A DNA stretch of 43,401 nucleotides, taken from positions 1 through 43,401 of the forward strand of contig CANRGC010000016.1 in the NCBI GenBank assembly GCA_947630045.1, read 5' to 3'. This DNA comes from Candidatus Gastranaerophilales bacterium. Lineage in GTDB: Bacteria; Cyanobacteriota; Vampirovibrionia; Gastranaerophilales; Gastranaerophilaceae. Under the pieces are notes generated by a model. It was not told where the DNA came from. It was given only the letters and a program-made list of their open reading frames with translations, and searched no databases. Shown here piece after piece: positions 24,034 through 33,570 of the stretch; the stretch's first letter is position 1, and each line of letters starts with the position of its first letter. The translations under genes and the position numbers were made by a program.

Positions 24034-24786
24034 ATGATTGATACACACTCTCATATAGACATGTTAAAAAACCCTGATGAAGCCATCTCAAATTCTGTTA
24101 AAGAAGGGGTTGAATATATAATTGTGCCCTCAGCTTCGCAAGAAAATTTTGAAGCTGTAATCGGGCTTTGCAATAACTATGATGTAATCTACGGGGCGCT
24201 TGGAGTTCACCCCGAAGATGTTTTGAAATATAACGAAAATACGGGCGGGGAAATTTATAAAAAAACGCTTGAAAATAAGAAAATAATTGCCATAGGCGAG
24301 ATTGGGCTTGATTATTATTGGGATAAAACCCAAACAGAAAAACAAAAAGAAATTTTTAAAAGCCAAATTGAAGTTGCGCTTTCTTTAGATTTGCCTGTTT
24401 TGGTTCACTCAAGAGAGGCAAACAACGACGCTTATGAGATTTTGAAAAATGCGGGCGCAAAAAAGGTTATATTTCACTGTTTTTCAGGAAATGTTGATTT
24501 TGCCGAAAAATGTATAAAGGAAGGCTGGCTTCTTGGAATTGGCGGGGTTGTTACTTTTAAAAATTCAAGAAAAATAAAAGAGGTTGTTAAAGAAATTCCT
24601 CTTGAATATCTTGTTTTGGAAACGGACGCACCCTATCTTACGCCTCACCCTTTCCGTGGAGAAGAAAATTCGCCTCAATATTTAAAGTTTATTGCAAAAG
24701 AAATTGCAAATATAAAAGACACGACTTTTGAAAGTGTGGATATAGTTACAACAAAAAATGCCAAAGAATTTTTTAATCTAGATTAA
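24034..24786 (+). CDS. tatD: TatD-family metal-dependent hydrolase (DNase)
   Basis: 250 residues. MIDTHSHIDML at the N-terminus holds the first metal-binding His residues. GEIGLDYYW supplies the bridging Glu, VHSREA and IFHCFSG supply the next His residues, and ETDAPYLTPHPFRGEENSP supplies the catalytic Asp. The family has 3'-5' exonuclease or D-aminoacyl-tRNA-deacylase-like activities, and the substrate here is not determined. It is the first gene of a five-gene operon, transcribed from a leaderless promoter, followed ten bases later by the 86-residue protein. Confidence 0.93.
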   Translation: MIDTHSHIDMLKNPDEAISNSVKEGVEYIIVPSASQENFEAVIGLCNNYDVIYGALGVHPEDVLKYNENTGGEIYKKTLENKKIIAIGEIGLDYYWDKTQTEKQKEIFKSQIEVALSLDLPVLVHSREANNDAYEILKNAGAKKVIFHCFSGNVDFAEKCIKEGWLLGIGGVVTFKNSRKIKEVVKEIPLEYLVLETDAPYLTPHPFRGEENSPQYLKFIAKEIANIKDTTFESVDIVTTKNAKEFFNLD

Positions 24787-24796
24787 GGAGAAGATT

Positions 24797-25057
24797 ATGT
24801 CACAACAGTTTACAAGTTCTCAAAATATTAACAAAAAGGTGGCGTTCATTCTTTTTGTGAAGGGTTCAATTGCGCCGGTTGTTTTATATTTGGATGACCC
24901 GAACAAGGTTTATGAAAATGTCCAAAATATAATCAACAGCCCCAATGCGCCTAAAATTTTTGAAATTGAAGCAAACGGGCCGATTAAAAAAGTTACGGTT
25001 ATAACCGCAGATGTTACAGGGTGTGCCCTTCAAGAGGAAATTCACTTTAGCAAATAA
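24797..25057 (+). CDS. 86-residue protein of unknown function
   Basis: Small soluble protein with ribosome site AAGGAGAAG. The sequence alternates beta-like stretches (KKVAFILFVKGSIAPVVLYL, KKVTVITADVTGCAL) with one helix (VYENVQNIINS), the look of a compact alpha/beta domain. No motif recognised. The stop overlaps the tlyA start by one base, so the two are translationally coupled. Confidence 0.75.
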   Translation: MSQQFTSSQNINKKVAFILFVKGSIAPVVLYLDDPNKVYENVQNIINSPNAPKIFEIEANGPIKKVTVITADVTGCALQEEIHFSK

Positions 25058-25845
25058 TGAAAAAACGACTTGATTTAATACTTTTTGAAAGAGGTTTTTT
25101 TGAAACAAAAAATTCTGCTCTTGCGGCAATTTTAGCGGGAAATGTTAAAATAGGCGAAAAAGTTGTCACAAAGGCGGGAGAGCTCTTTGATGAAGAAAAA
25201 CTTTTTTCGCCTGAAAATAAAGATAAAATTGAGATAAAAACCCTGCCTTTCGTATCAAGAGGCGGTTTAAAACTTGAACATGCCATAAAAGAGTTCCAAA
25301 TTGATATCAAAGATAAAATTTGTATCGACATGGGCGCTTCCACGGGCGGGTTTGTTGATTGTATGCTTCAAAACGGCGCAAAAAAGGTTTATGCCGTTGA
25401 TGTCGGGTATAATCAGATTGCATGGAAATTAAGAGAAGACGAAAGAGTTGTTGTTGTTGAAAAAACAAACGTTAAAAACTGTAATTTGTCTGACGTTTTT
25501 CAAACTGATACGCCCAAAGAGAGCGAAATGCCGGAATTTATGTCAATGGATTTGTCTTTTATTTCAATAAAAAAAGTTCTTAAAAATGTTTTGAAATTTG
25601 TAAAAAAAGACGCTGAAATGGTCTTTCTTATAAAACCTCAATTTGAAGCCGAAAGAAGCGAAATTCAAAAGGGCGGGGTTGTGAAAGATGAAAAAGTCCA
25701 TAACAAAATTATTGAAGATATAAAAAATTTTGCAAAAGAAAACGGGCTTGAAACAAAAGGAGTGGTGAAATCTCCGATACAAGGCGCAAAACAAGGAAAT
25801 GTAGAATATTTAATTTACTTATTAAAAGGAAAAGGAATGAAATGA
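25057..25845 (+). CDS. tlyA: TlyA-type rRNA 2'-O-methyltransferase
   Basis: 262 residues. An N-terminal S4 RNA-binding domain (about 1-62: [17 protein letters not shown]) is followed by a SAM methyltransferase of the FtsJ/RrmJ class. It has [13 protein letters not shown], the SAM-binding motif [14 protein letters not shown] (about 91-104), MDLSFISI and LIKPQFEA. The family 2'-O-methylates cytidines in 16S and 23S rRNA; some members act as hemolysins. It overlaps the downstream SEC-C gene by four bases. Confidence 0.93.
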   Translation: MKKRLDLILFERGFFETKNSALAAILAGNVKIGEKVVTKAGELFDEEKLFSPENKDKIEIKTLPFVSRGGLKLEHAIKEFQIDIKDKICIDMGASTGGFVDCMLQNGAKKVYAVDVGYNQIAWKLREDERVVVVEKTNVKNCNLSDVFQTDTPKESEMPEFMSMDLSFISIKKVLKNVLKFVKKDAEMVFLIKPQFEAERSEIQKGGVVKDEKVHNKIIEDIKNFAKENGLETKGVVKSPIQGAKQGNVEYLIYLLKGKGMK

Positions 25846-27098
25846 CGGGAGTTGTTGAAACTGTTTCGATAATAAGCGAAACAATGGATAAATTGATTGA
25901 CTTTGTTGTTTCTGATGAAACTTTGAGCAAAGATTTTGAAAATTTTCTATCCGTGAATAAAATTCAAATTAATAAAGAATCGGAACTGAATGACATTTTG
26001 ATTGATTATCTTTTGTCGGGCAAAATGGAAAACGGACTTTTTGTTCTTGATTATTATCAAAAAAAGGTTCAAAATTGTGATAAAAACATTTTAGAAGCCC
26101 TGAAGAAAAGCTTTATTTCGGTGTTTAAAATAAATAAAATTACCAAAAACGCCTTTACTACAGAGGAGTTGTCTTCAAAGAAAGAGTTTTGTTTAATTCC
26201 GCTTGTGAAAACCACCAGCCTCAGGGGAATAGGGCTTTATGACTTTATTAAAGCAAGGGTAATTGAGCTTTTTAATAATTTTTATCTTCTTGAAATTCAC
26301 GACACTTACGGTCAATACAGAGAATTTGAAGCAAATTTGGAATGCGTAAAAGCAATAATTAAAGACCCGAAAATTGCTGTATTATATTCAAAAGAGAAGC
26401 TTTTTGAAATTAAAAAAATAACGGAAAGCTTTTATTCTTCTTTTATTGAATGTTTTAATAAAAATGAAATTATTGTTTCAAATAAAGATGCAGACAGGAT
26501 TTTAGATGAATTTTACAGTTTTCATCTCGGAAAAACCGACAAGGTTGATTTTAAAGAATTGACGGAAAAATTTGATTATAAATTTTTTGAAATCGACGAA
26601 TATAGCGGGAATTTGCTTTTGAATACGGCGCTGGGCTTTGGTGCGGGCGATGTTGAGTATGATGTCGGTTTTTATTTTGATAAAACATTCGGGCTTTTTA
26701 TAATTCCGTTTCTCGGAACATTTAATAAAATTTTGTCTTCTGATAAAGAAGTTGAAAATGATGATTTGTGTGTAAAAGAAATGCTTTTATCAGACAGGGT
26801 TTCGCCAAATCTTTTGATTGAATACGCTGAAAAATATCCGAATTTTGTTGAAATTATAAACAAGTATTCCTGTAAAAATTTTAACTCCGTATCTGAAATA
26901 ATTAATTCTTATAAATATGATTATCAAGACGGATTAAGATTTTCGCCCGTCATGGTTTTATATGGTTCGGAAGTTTTTGAAAAAGTCTTGGGTCATAAAG
27001 CGGAAAAAGAAAATAAAACGGTCGGAAGAAATGACCTTTGCCCTTGCGGAAGCGGGATAAAATATAAAAAATGCTGTTTAAAAAAATTAGGAGAATAA
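25842..27098 (+). CDS. SEC-C zinc-binding-motif protein of unknown function
   Basis: 418 residues. Most of the protein is Glu/Lys/Phe-rich alpha-helical sequence of no recognised family. The last 25 residues carry a complete SEC-C motif, [17 protein letters not shown] (about 396-412), with all Cys ligands. SEC-C motifs bind zinc and in SecA mediate binding to SecB or ribosomes; stand-alone examples are often tails on otherwise unrelated proteins. It overlaps tlyA by four bases and is four bases from the thioredoxin-like gene, in an operon that includes rRNA modification, which would fit a ribosome-linked role. Confidence 0.75.
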   Translation: MTGVVETVSIISETMDKLIDFVVSDETLSKDFENFLSVNKIQINKESELNDILIDYLLSGKMENGLFVLDYYQKKVQNCDKNILEALKKSFISVFKINKITKNAFTTEELSSKKEFCLIPLVKTTSLRGIGLYDFIKARVIELFNNFYLLEIHDTYGQYREFEANLECVKAIIKDPKIAVLYSKEKLFEIKKITESFYSSFIECFNKNEIIVSNKDADRILDEFYSFHLGKTDKVDFKELTEKFDYKFFEIDEYSGNLLLNTALGFGAGDVEYDVGFYFDKTFGLFIIPFLGTFNKILSSDKEVENDDLCVKEMLLSDRVSPNLLIEYAEKYPNFVEIINKYSCKNFNSVSEIINSYKYDYQDGLRFSPVMVLYGSEVFEKVLGHKAEKENKTVGRNDLCPCGSGIKYKKCCLKKLGE

Positions 27099-27101
27099 GA
27101 A

Positions 27102-27569
27102 ATGAAGAAAAAACTAAAATCTCTTGTCATGTTTACTTTGATATTAACCCTTATAAATACGGGCTTTATTGCCTTTTTAACTTTTGAGAGCGTGAGCGAT
27201 TATATTAAAAGTAAGCCTGTTGTAATTTCAAGAGATTATGATAAAGGGCAGTCTTTTCAAAAAGCACTTTTAACCGAAAAGCCCATAATTGTTTGGTTTT
27301 ATGCCGACTGGTGCGGATATTGCCAAAAATTTGCGCCAACCTTTAAAAAACTCACAAAAGATAAAGCGATTAAAAAAGAATATGCCGTTGCCTATGTTAA
27401 CGGGGAAGAACCCGAAAACAAAGATTTGTTAAAGGAATATGACGTCCATGGATATCCTACTGTTTATATGGTAAAGAACGGGTCGAAAAAAATGATAAAC
27501 GCATATAAACTTTTCTTGCCGGACGCATTTGTCAGCTTAAAAGTTGAACTTTTGGACTTTTTAAATTAA
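27102..27569 (+). CDS. membrane-anchored or secreted thioredoxin-like protein
   Basis: 155 residues. An N-terminal hydrophobic segment (about 8-27) leads to a linker and a thioredoxin fold. The active site is WFYADWCGYCQKF, with the redox pair Cys71-Gly-Tyr-Cys74, and HGYPTVYMV supplies the cis-Pro. It should act in the envelope, reducing or oxidising exported proteins, or in redox delivery to another partner. It is the last gene of the tatD operon, followed by a terminator. Confidence 0.88.
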   Translation: MKKKLKSLVMFTLILTLINTGFIAFLTFESVSDYIKSKPVVISRDYDKGQSFQKALLTEKPIIVWFYADWCGYCQKFAPTFKKLTKDKAIKKEYAVAYVNGEEPENKDLLKEYDVHGYPTVYMVKNGSKKMINAYKLFLPDAFVSLKVELLDFLN

Positions 27570-27587
27570 AAATATTTTAAAAACACT

Positions 27588-27620
27588 AAAAGCGCCTTGA
27601 TTAAGGCGCTTTTTAATTTT
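27588..27620. terminator. bidirectional intrinsic terminator
   Basis: AAAAGCGCCTT-GATT-AAGGCGCTTTT forms a perfect 11-bp stem with T-runs on both strands. It ends the tatD operon on the plus strand and the phosphohexomutase gene on the minus strand. Confidence 0.9.
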
Positions 27621-27630
27621 TTATTGTAAA

Positions 27631-29133
27631 TTATACCTTAATGCCCTTGGCTTTTTCAGTGCATTTTGTGCATAAATCGACAAGCGCTTTTTGGTATTGT
27701 TCGCATTTTGCTTTTGTTTTGGCTTCAAATCTTAAAGTAAAGACAGGTTCCGTATTCGATTGCCTGATTAGTGCAAAACCGTCCTCAAATATAAATCTCA
27801 GCCCGTCAAGAGTTATCACGTCTTTAATCTTGGCGCCGAAAATTTCGCTGTTGGCTTGCGCTTTAACGTCTTCCAAAACCTCTTTTTTGTATGCGTTAGG
27901 ACATTCAAGCCTTATTTCGGGTGAAATATGTACAGAGTTAAAAGGTTTCAAAAGGTCTTTTAACTGAAAATCGGGATTTATTTTTTTGTTTTTCGCAAAA
28001 ATTTCAATCAGTCTGCAGCCCGCATAAATTGCGTCATCAAAGCCGTAGTATCTGTCTTTAAAGAAAACATGTCCTGACATTTCTCCGGCAAGAAGGGCGC
28101 CTGTTTCTCTCATTTTGGCTTTGATGTATCCATGCCCCGTTTTGCACATAATTGCATTTCCGCCCATTGAGTTTATTTCATCATATAAAACCTGAGAACA
28201 CTTAACTTCGGAAACAACGACGGGAACTTCCCCTCTGGGTTTTAAGTCATTGATTAAATCAGCCGCATATATTAAAAGAAGCTTGTCGCCGGTAATCATT
28301 TTGCCTTCATTATCAACAACACCTATTCTGTCCGAATCGCCGTCGAATGCAATTCCAAAGTCGGCTTTTTCTTCTTTAACTTTTTTCTTTAAACTGTCTA
28401 AAGTGCTTTCAACACTGGGGTTTGGGTGGTGATTTGGAAATGTTCCGTCAGGTTCCGTATAAAGTTCAATTACTTCACACCCGATTTTTTTGTATAATTC
28501 CGGCGCAACCACACCCGCAGTAGCGTTTGCGCAGTCGGTCACAATCTTAACCCCTTCAACATGGAAATTCATGGTCATTTTGTCAATATATTCAGAAATT
28601 ATATCAGGCTTTTTTATCCAGCCTTTTTTATAATATCCGTATTTTCCTTGTTTGCTGAGTTCATAGACATCTTGAGTTTTTTCTTTAACCTCTTTAATGT
28701 CTTCTTCGCTCAAAGAGGCTTTATTAAAAGTCATTTTAAGTCCGTTATATTCGCTTGGATTATGCGAAGCGGTGATGATTAAAGCCCCCAAAACTTTTGT
28801 GTCTTCAAGAAAATCTTTATCATAGTGCATAAATTCTCCGAAATATGCAAGCGGAGTTGGCGCAAGGTCAATATCCAGAACATTTGCACCGGCGGTTATA
28901 ATTCCTTCGATAACGGCATTTTTTAATTCGGGCGAATGAAGTCTGGCATCCATTGCGACAACAAAACACATTTTTTCAGGTTTTCTTTGAATTCCCATCT
29001 GGGAAAGTTTAGAGCTTACCCACTTGATATATCCTCTTGCCGTGTGAAAAAACAGTTCAGAGTATACTTCTTTCGGAAACACCCCTCTGATATCGTTTTT
29101 GCCGAATGCGGTATATTTTAAATCATCTTTCAT
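27631..29133 (-). CDS. phosphomannomutase/phosphoglucomutase family protein
   Basis: 500 residues, typical of the alpha-D-phosphohexomutase superfamily. The phosphoserine loop is TASHNPSEYNG, the metal loop is FDGDSDRIGVVD and the sugar-binding loop is GEMSGHVFF. The C-terminal phosphate-binding motif RQSNTEPVFT is intact. It converts hexose-6-phosphate to hexose-1-phosphate for sugar-nucleotide and polysaccharide synthesis; Man versus Glc preference cannot be told. AAAGGGG ten bases upstream of the ATG is a good ribosome site. It diverges from the REC-STAS gene. Confidence 0.93.
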   Translation of the reverse strand: MKDDLKYTAFGKNDIRGVFPKEVYSELFFHTARGYIKWVSSKLSQMGIQRKPEKMCFVVAMDARLHSPELKNAVIEGIITAGANVLDIDLAPTPLAYFGEFMHYDKDFLEDTKVLGALIITASHNPSEYNGLKMTFNKASLSEEDIKEVKEKTQDVYELSKQGKYGYYKKGWIKKPDIISEYIDKMTMNFHVEGVKIVTDCANATAGVVAPELYKKIGCEVIELYTEPDGTFPNHHPNPSVESTLDSLKKKVKEEKADFGIAFDGDSDRIGVVDNEGKMITGDKLLLIYAADLINDLKPRGEVPVVVSEVKCSQVLYDEINSMGGNAIMCKTGHGYIKAKMRETGALLAGEMSGHVFFKDRYYGFDDAIYAGCRLIEIFAKNKKINPDFQLKDLLKPFNSVHISPEIRLECPNAYKKEVLEDVKAQANSEIFGAKIKDVITLDGLRFIFEDGFALIRQSNTEPVFTLRFEAKTKAKCEQYQKALVDLCTKCTEKAKGIKV

Positions 29134-29199
29134 AGTGGTTTAGCCCCTTTTATCTTTCTTTTATTATATTACAAATTTGATAAGAAGTGAAAATATATG

Positions 29200-29205
29200 T
29201 ATAAT
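29200..29205 (+). promoter_or_regulatory. -10 box of the REC-STAS gene (leaderless)
   Basis: TATAAT, preceded directly by TG, ends six bases before ATG 29212. No Shine-Dalgarno. Confidence 0.55.
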
Positions 29206-29211
29206 TAATAT

Positions 29212-30123
29212 ATGGAAAATTATGAAATTACAAAAGAGCAATATGAAAACCTTCTTAAGCTTGCGGGGGTTGAACAGGAAGGCTCTAAGTCTTATAAAGA
29301 TTTAATTTCAAAGGCTTTAATTGAAATTGAAAGAAAACTTAACTTTTTTAATTACCCTTTGAATTTTTATACAAGCGAAAATGTTCATGTTTTAATCGCC
29401 GATGATATGGAACTTTCAATTTATCAACTTACTTCCATGTTGAAAAAAATCGGCGCAAACGTTTGTGTTACAAGGACAAAAGAAGAAGCTATTTCAGAAA
29501 TTAAAAAGAAACATTTTGATTATATTATTCTTGATTTGTTTCTGCCCGATTTTGAAGACGGTTTTGAGCTTTTGAAATTTGCAAATAATTACAGAAAAGA
29601 AAAAGAAAGAGATTTTAAAATTCTTGTTGTTTCGGGCACGGATGACAACTCAATCATAGAAAATTGTTATGAAGAAGGAATTGACGAATTTATTTCAAAA
29701 CAGCCCGATTGGCATCAACATGTTATGAAGTTTATATCTGATACGGTTGTTAATGCAAAGAGCGATGAATATCAGAAATATTATATTAATGACGACATTT
29801 GCGTTTTAAGCATTCATAAAATTAACGGGGAAGAATATATTGACAATATTATTAAAGAGGTTAATGCAAACGCCCTGACCGGAAAACCTTATATAGTTTT
29901 TGATATGGAACAGGTTAAAGTTTTTTCGGATAAATATGCCACAGTATTTGCGCAAGTTTTTAAAATTGCAACCCAATCGGGCGGAAATTTTGTTCTTGTA
30001 AAACCGTCTTCCGACATATTGAATGCTCTCCAGTTTGTATTTTTAAATAATGTTATCAACACTTTCTATTCAATTGAAGATGCGGTTAAATATATTGAAG
30101 AAAACAAGTCGAGCAAAAATTAA
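29212..30123 (+). CDS. receiver domain fused to a STAS-like domain
   Basis: 303 residues. An N-terminal helical piece (about 1-55) precedes a receiver domain (about 60-185) with IADD, phospho-acceptor Asp108 in IILDLFLPDF, Ser in VVSGTDD and Lys in FISKQPD. The last 110 residues (about 195-303) look like a STAS domain: a beta strand, IVFDMEQVKVFSD, then helices and NFVLVKPSSDILNAL and IEDAVKYIEE. STAS domains bind anti-sigma factors or other signalling proteins. A receiver-STAS output would couple phosphorylation to partner switching. The typical STAS Ser-Gly-Leu is not obvious, so this part is tentative. Confidence 0.75.
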   Translation: MENYEITKEQYENLLKLAGVEQEGSKSYKDLISKALIEIERKLNFFNYPLNFYTSENVHVLIADDMELSIYQLTSMLKKIGANVCVTRTKEEAISEIKKKHFDYIILDLFLPDFEDGFELLKFANNYRKEKERDFKILVVSGTDDNSIIENCYEEGIDEFISKQPDWHQHVMKFISDTVVNAKSDEYQKYYINDDICVLSIHKINGEEYIDNIIKEVNANALTGKPYIVFDMEQVKVFSDKYATVFAQVFKIATQSGGNFVLVKPSSDILNALQFVFLNNVINTFYSIEDAVKYIEENKSSKN

Positions 30124-30172
30124 GCCAAAACTTTTTTACTTGAAAAAAACTTTTTTTTGAATAGAATAGATA

Positions 30173-30178
30173 TATAAT
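30173..30178 (+). promoter_or_regulatory. -10 box of tRNA-Gly
   Basis: TATAAT, six bases before the tRNA 5' end. No clear -35 in the T-rich upstream sequence. Confidence 0.6.
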
Positions 30179-30184
30179 TCCGCT

Positions 30185-30257
30185 GCGGACGTAACTCAAT
30201 TGGTAGAGTCCCTGCCTTCCAAGCAGGTTGTTGCGAGTTCGAGCCTCGTCGTCCGCT
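30185..30257 (+). tRNA. tRNA-Gly(TCC)
   Basis: 73 bases fold as a normal cloverleaf. The acceptor stem is GCGGACG/CGTCCGC, the D-arm ACTC/GAGT, the anticodon arm CCTGC-CTTCCAA-GCAGG with anticodon TCC, and the T-arm GCGAG-TTCGAGC-CTCGT. The discriminator is T, and no CCA is encoded. It decodes GGA and GGG. The region after it carries a fragment of the repeat found at 42536-43200. Confidence 0.95.
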
Positions 30258-30264
30258 AATTAAG

Positions 30265-30289
30265 ACCTTCTTTTCAAGAAGGTTTTTTT
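30265..30289 (+). terminator. intrinsic terminator of tRNA-Gly
   Basis: ACCTTCTT-TTC-AAGAAGGT followed by a T-run. The stem is 8 bp. Confidence 0.85.
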
Positions 30290-30690
30290 GTGTATAAACA
30301 AGCTTGAACGAGCAGTGTTGCGATACAAAGCGAACATAAGACTTAAGTTTGTAGTTTTGCCTTCACTCCGGCTTTGCATTTAAGTCCACCCTACACCCTG
30401 TTTATCTACAATTCAAATGTCCAAAATAAACTCCATAAAATTAAGTTTCATAACTTGCATATTAACTTTTTTTAAGATTTTATCAAAGTTTGGGCGTTAA
30501 ATTTTCTTCGGTTTTGCAACGATTTTCAGATTTCAAACTTAATTATTTTAGTATATATATAAAAAAATCTTTCAAAAGCTGCAAAAAATCTTGTCGTGAT
30601 TGAATTTTATTGTTTTTATTCAAAATTGAAACCCGTTTAAAAAGCCGCTATATTTAAATCAGAGGCGAAATAGCAATAAAAGGGTTTAGT
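30290..30690. other. 400-base gene-free spacer with a repeat fragment
   Basis: No open frame with a ribosome site is seen. Positions 30379-30394 read TTTAAGTCCACCCTAC, the reverse complement of the terminal palindrome of the repeats at 42536, 42909 and 43082, so this is a decayed copy or a half-element. The rest is AT-rich, including a TATATATATAAA stretch near 30550. Confidence 0.5.
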
Positions 30691-31704
30691 ATGATTAAAA
30701 AATGTTGTATTGAAATTAAAGAAAGAAAAAAAGGGTTTACTTTAGCAGAGGTGTTAATAACCCTGTCTGTTATCGGGGTAATTGCATCCATAACAATTCC
30801 TTCTTTAATGGCAAACATTCAGGAAAAAACGTGGGAATCTCAAAGAAAGGCACTTGCGGCAAGAATGAGCCAATCTTTTCCGCAACTTAAAAGATTAAAC
30901 GGATATGGATTTAAGACGGACGGAACGGTTGATGTTGATAATGCGTCACAGATTTTTATAACGGAAGGTTTATCTAAGGTTTATAAAATTGCAACCGTTT
31001 GTTCAAAAGACAATATCTTATCTTGCGGGTTGCCTTCCCAAATAACAACCTTAAGCGGCACAAAAACCATAGCTTTCCCCTTAACCCTTGAAGCGGTAAA
31101 TAATTATTTAACCCAACCCTACAGTGATTCCAACGTGAAAGAAGGCGACAGAAATTCAAAAGAAAACGGCGGAATTATTGAAAACACCTCTGTTGCCGCC
31201 TTTGAAACAATGAACGGAGAGTCAATCGCCTTATATTATAACCCTAATTGCAAGCCAACATCCGGACTTGCCGTTCGTAACGGACAGAGTGAAGTTTGCG
31301 TTAATATGATTTATGACTTAAACGGTGCAAAATCGCCAAACGAAGTCGGCAAAGACATAGGTTTTATGACCGTTTTTTCGGCGGTTGACCCTATAGTTGC
31401 TGCGCCTGTACCAATTTATCCGTTTTCAAGCGTGACAAAACCAATGTATAGTAAAAGCGGAGATGACGCCGCCGCTTATTGTAAAGGGCAAAATTCAAAT
31501 TCAAGACTTCCCGATGTTTACGAAGGATATTCGGTTTTTGTAAACCTGAATTTATTGGGCACGGGGCTGACTGATTATTGGACGGGCACACCCTTGAAAG
31601 GGGCGGGGGAAAACGGCGAAACGTTTGATATATGCCCGCATGGCGGCGCATTTTATTATCAAGCTAACAACGTCGGTCTTAACGTTGTTTGCGTAAAAAA
31701 ATAA
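30691..31704 (+). CDS. prepilin-type pseudopilin
   Basis: 337 residues. The type IV prepilin/pseudopilin signature KKGFTLAEVLITLSVIGVIASITIP lies at residues 13-38; cleavage after the Gly and methylation of Phe are expected. The +5 residue is Glu. The mature domain is about 300 residues with Cys pairs and a Gly/Ser-rich body, larger than a major pilin and resembling the minor or adhesive pseudopilins common in Gastranaerophilales genomes. It should be a component of a type IV pilus or type II secretion structure. It is not in an operon. The degenerate GspE/PilB-like ATPase lies convergent to it. Confidence 0.85.
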   Translation: MIKKCCIEIKERKKGFTLAEVLITLSVIGVIASITIPSLMANIQEKTWESQRKALAARMSQSFPQLKRLNGYGFKTDGTVDVDNASQIFITEGLSKVYKIATVCSKDNILSCGLPSQITTLSGTKTIAFPLTLEAVNNYLTQPYSDSNVKEGDRNSKENGGIIENTSVAAFETMNGESIALYYNPNCKPTSGLAVRNGQSEVCVNMIYDLNGAKSPNEVGKDIGFMTVFSAVDPIVAAPVPIYPFSSVTKPMYSKSGDDAAAYCKGQNSNSRLPDVYEGYSVFVNLNLLGTGLTDYWTGTPLKGAGENGETFDICPHGGAFYYQANNVGLNVVCVKK

Positions 31705-31789
31705 TACCCTTTTAACCTATATCCGAATTTAAAATAAGATATCCCAAAACGACACTTTTTTAAGGATGATAAAAACTGACGAATAAATT

Positions 31790-33169
31790 TTAAAATAAAT
31801 ATTTTGACAGCGCTTCTTTATCAAAAAACTCAATAGTGTCTTTTGTGTGTATGAAAATAAGACATGAAATAACCGACTTAAACATTGAAAATTCAGGATA
31901 TGAAAACTTTCTTCGAAGTTCATCCATATTGTCAGCTAAAAACTCCGTTATCAGGGTTTTGTTTTTTAAAGTTAGCGAGGTGAAAAAATCAAGCCCTTCT
32001 TTGGTTGCAATTCCTTCAAAATAAACAATATCCGGAGATTGAAACTCAATATACCGCATTGCCTTATCCAAATTAAACCCTACAGCCTCATTCAGCTCTG
32101 ATTGTCTTATGTTTTTTAATTTATATTTGGCAATTGATTCCAAAGTCATGGCTGTTTTATTTTCGGGCACAAGTTCGCTTAAAATTGAATAAACAAGATG
32201 AGTTTTCCCCGAAAGCGAACTTCCGCAGACAAGAATAACTCCGGGGGTTAAAAGCGCATTTTTAAGTTTTTCAATTGTTTCTTTGTTTTGAATGAGTTCG
32301 TCAAGTTTTTTTGGCGGATGATAAATTTTTAAAAGAATTCTTTCCCCGTTTATTGTCGGAAACGCAGATATGCTTGCAGTCAGGCTTATTCCGTTCACGT
32401 TGAAATTCAATTTTCCAAGCTGCGGAATTTCCGAAATTGTAGGGTCAAGCGCACACAAAGATTTTAACATTTGAATAAAAGGGCTTATTAATAAGGAAGG
32501 AAGGCTTCCCGTGGAATAAGAGGCATCCCCCTTTTTGAAATTTACCGTAAGTTCGTCAGTTAAATGTTCAAAGAAAAGTTCATGAACCCCTTCATTTATC
32601 GCTTGTTTCAACATTCCTCTGAATAAATTCTGTATACATTCTTCAGATAAATCTTCACTGTGAAGAAGTTCCGTCCAGCTGAAATCATCCTCTTTTTTTG
32701 TTGTAATATCCTGCACTTTGCCCTTAAGGTCATAATATTCATTAATTTTTTTTAAAATGACATTTTGACTTCCAAGCACAGGTTCAATTGTTTTTCCCGT
32801 TCTTTCAATAATTTTGTCAATCGCAAATAAATCTAAGGGGTCTGCCATAATAACGGTGAGCGTGTCTTCAATTTGGAAAAGCGGAAGAATTTTATATCTT
32901 ACAGCTTCGTGATAGCTTATATATTGCAAACACTTTTTATCAATTTCATAATCATCCAAATTAACAAAAGGAATATGAAGCTTTTCTTCCAAAAACTTTA
33001 AAAGGTTTTCTTCCGTAATTAATGAAGAATTAATTAAAACCTGTCCGAGATTTGTATTTTGGGCATTTGCAATCTCTTGCGCCTTTTCAATATCTTCAAA
33101 TGTGATAATATTGTTTCGGACTAAATCATACTTAAGCTTGTCTATGGTTTTGTTTGTAACTAAATCCAT
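31790..33169 (-). CDS. degenerate GspE/PilB-like ATPase
   Basis: 459 residues. An N-terminal MshEN/GspE_N-like domain (about 1-145: LGQVLINSSLITEENLLKFL) precedes a secretion-ATPase domain. Walker A is GSSLSGKT (316-323), which keeps G-x4-GKT. The Asp-box region reads MTLESIAKYKLKNIRQSEL where canonical proteins have EDPVEY. Walker B is DIVYFEGIATKEGL (380-393), where canonical ones have DIxMVGEIRDxETA, so the Arg-Asp is lost. The Cys-x2-Cys zinc pair is absent. This suggests weak or no ATP turnover, or a regulatory paralogue. Third gene of the kinase-receiver operon, three bases after the receiver. Confidence 0.8.
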   Translation of the reverse strand: MDLVTNKTIDKLKYDLVRNNIITFEDIEKAQEIANAQNTNLGQVLINSSLITEENLLKFLEEKLHIPFVNLDDYEIDKKCLQYISYHEAVRYKILPLFQIEDTLTVIMADPLDLFAIDKIIERTGKTIEPVLGSQNVILKKINEYYDLKGKVQDITTKKEDDFSWTELLHSEDLSEECIQNLFRGMLKQAINEGVHELFFEHLTDELTVNFKKGDASYSTGSLPSLLISPFIQMLKSLCALDPTISEIPQLGKLNFNVNGISLTASISAFPTINGERILLKIYHPPKKLDELIQNKETIEKLKNALLTPGVILVCGSSLSGKTHLVYSILSELVPENKTAMTLESIAKYKLKNIRQSELNEAVGFNLDKAMRYIEFQSPDIVYFEGIATKEGLDFFTSLTLKNKTLITEFLADNMDELRRKFSYPEFSMFKSVISCLIFIHTKDTIEFFDKEALSKYLF

Positions 33170-33172
33170 ATT

Positions 33173-33541
33173 TTAAGACTCCAAATATTTATTTACGGCA
33201 TTTAAAATTTCTTCAAATTCAAAAGGTTTTGTAATATATTCGTCAGCGCCCGTTTCTTCGCCGATAAGCTTATCGGCATCTTGCCCTCGTGCTGTCACCA
33301 TAATAATCGGAATATGTTTATATTTGGTATCATATTTTAAAAGACGGGCAATTTTATAGCCGTTAATTTTTGGCATCATAACATCCAAAATAATAAGGTC
33401 GGGCATGTTTTCTTTTGCAAGTTTGAGCCCTTCTTCTCCGTCATAACCTTCAATAACCTCATATCCTTTAGCTTTCAGCATAAAAGAAATGGTTTCCGTT
33501 ATATCTTTTTCATCATCAACAATTAAAATCTTTTTTGACAT
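33173..33541 (-). CDS. CheY-like single-domain response regulator
   Basis: 122 residues from ATG 33541, chosen because AGGGAAG lies upstream. A lone receiver: IVDDEKD, phospho-acceptor Asp53 in LIILDVMMPKING, Thr in MVTARG and Lys in YITKPF. No output domain, so it should act by protein-protein contact, like PilG/PilH or CheY. It sits 29 bases after the kinase and three bases before the GspE/PilB-like gene, so the three are likely one pathway. Confidence 0.93.
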   Translation of the reverse strand: MSKKILIVDDEKDITETISFMLKAKGYEVIEGYDGEEGLKLAKENMPDLIILDVMMPKINGYKIARLLKYDTKYKHIPIIMVTARGQDADKLIGEETGADEYITKPFEFEEILNAVNKYLES

Positions 33542-33570
33542 TTTTTCTTCCCTGATATATGGCAATTCGT

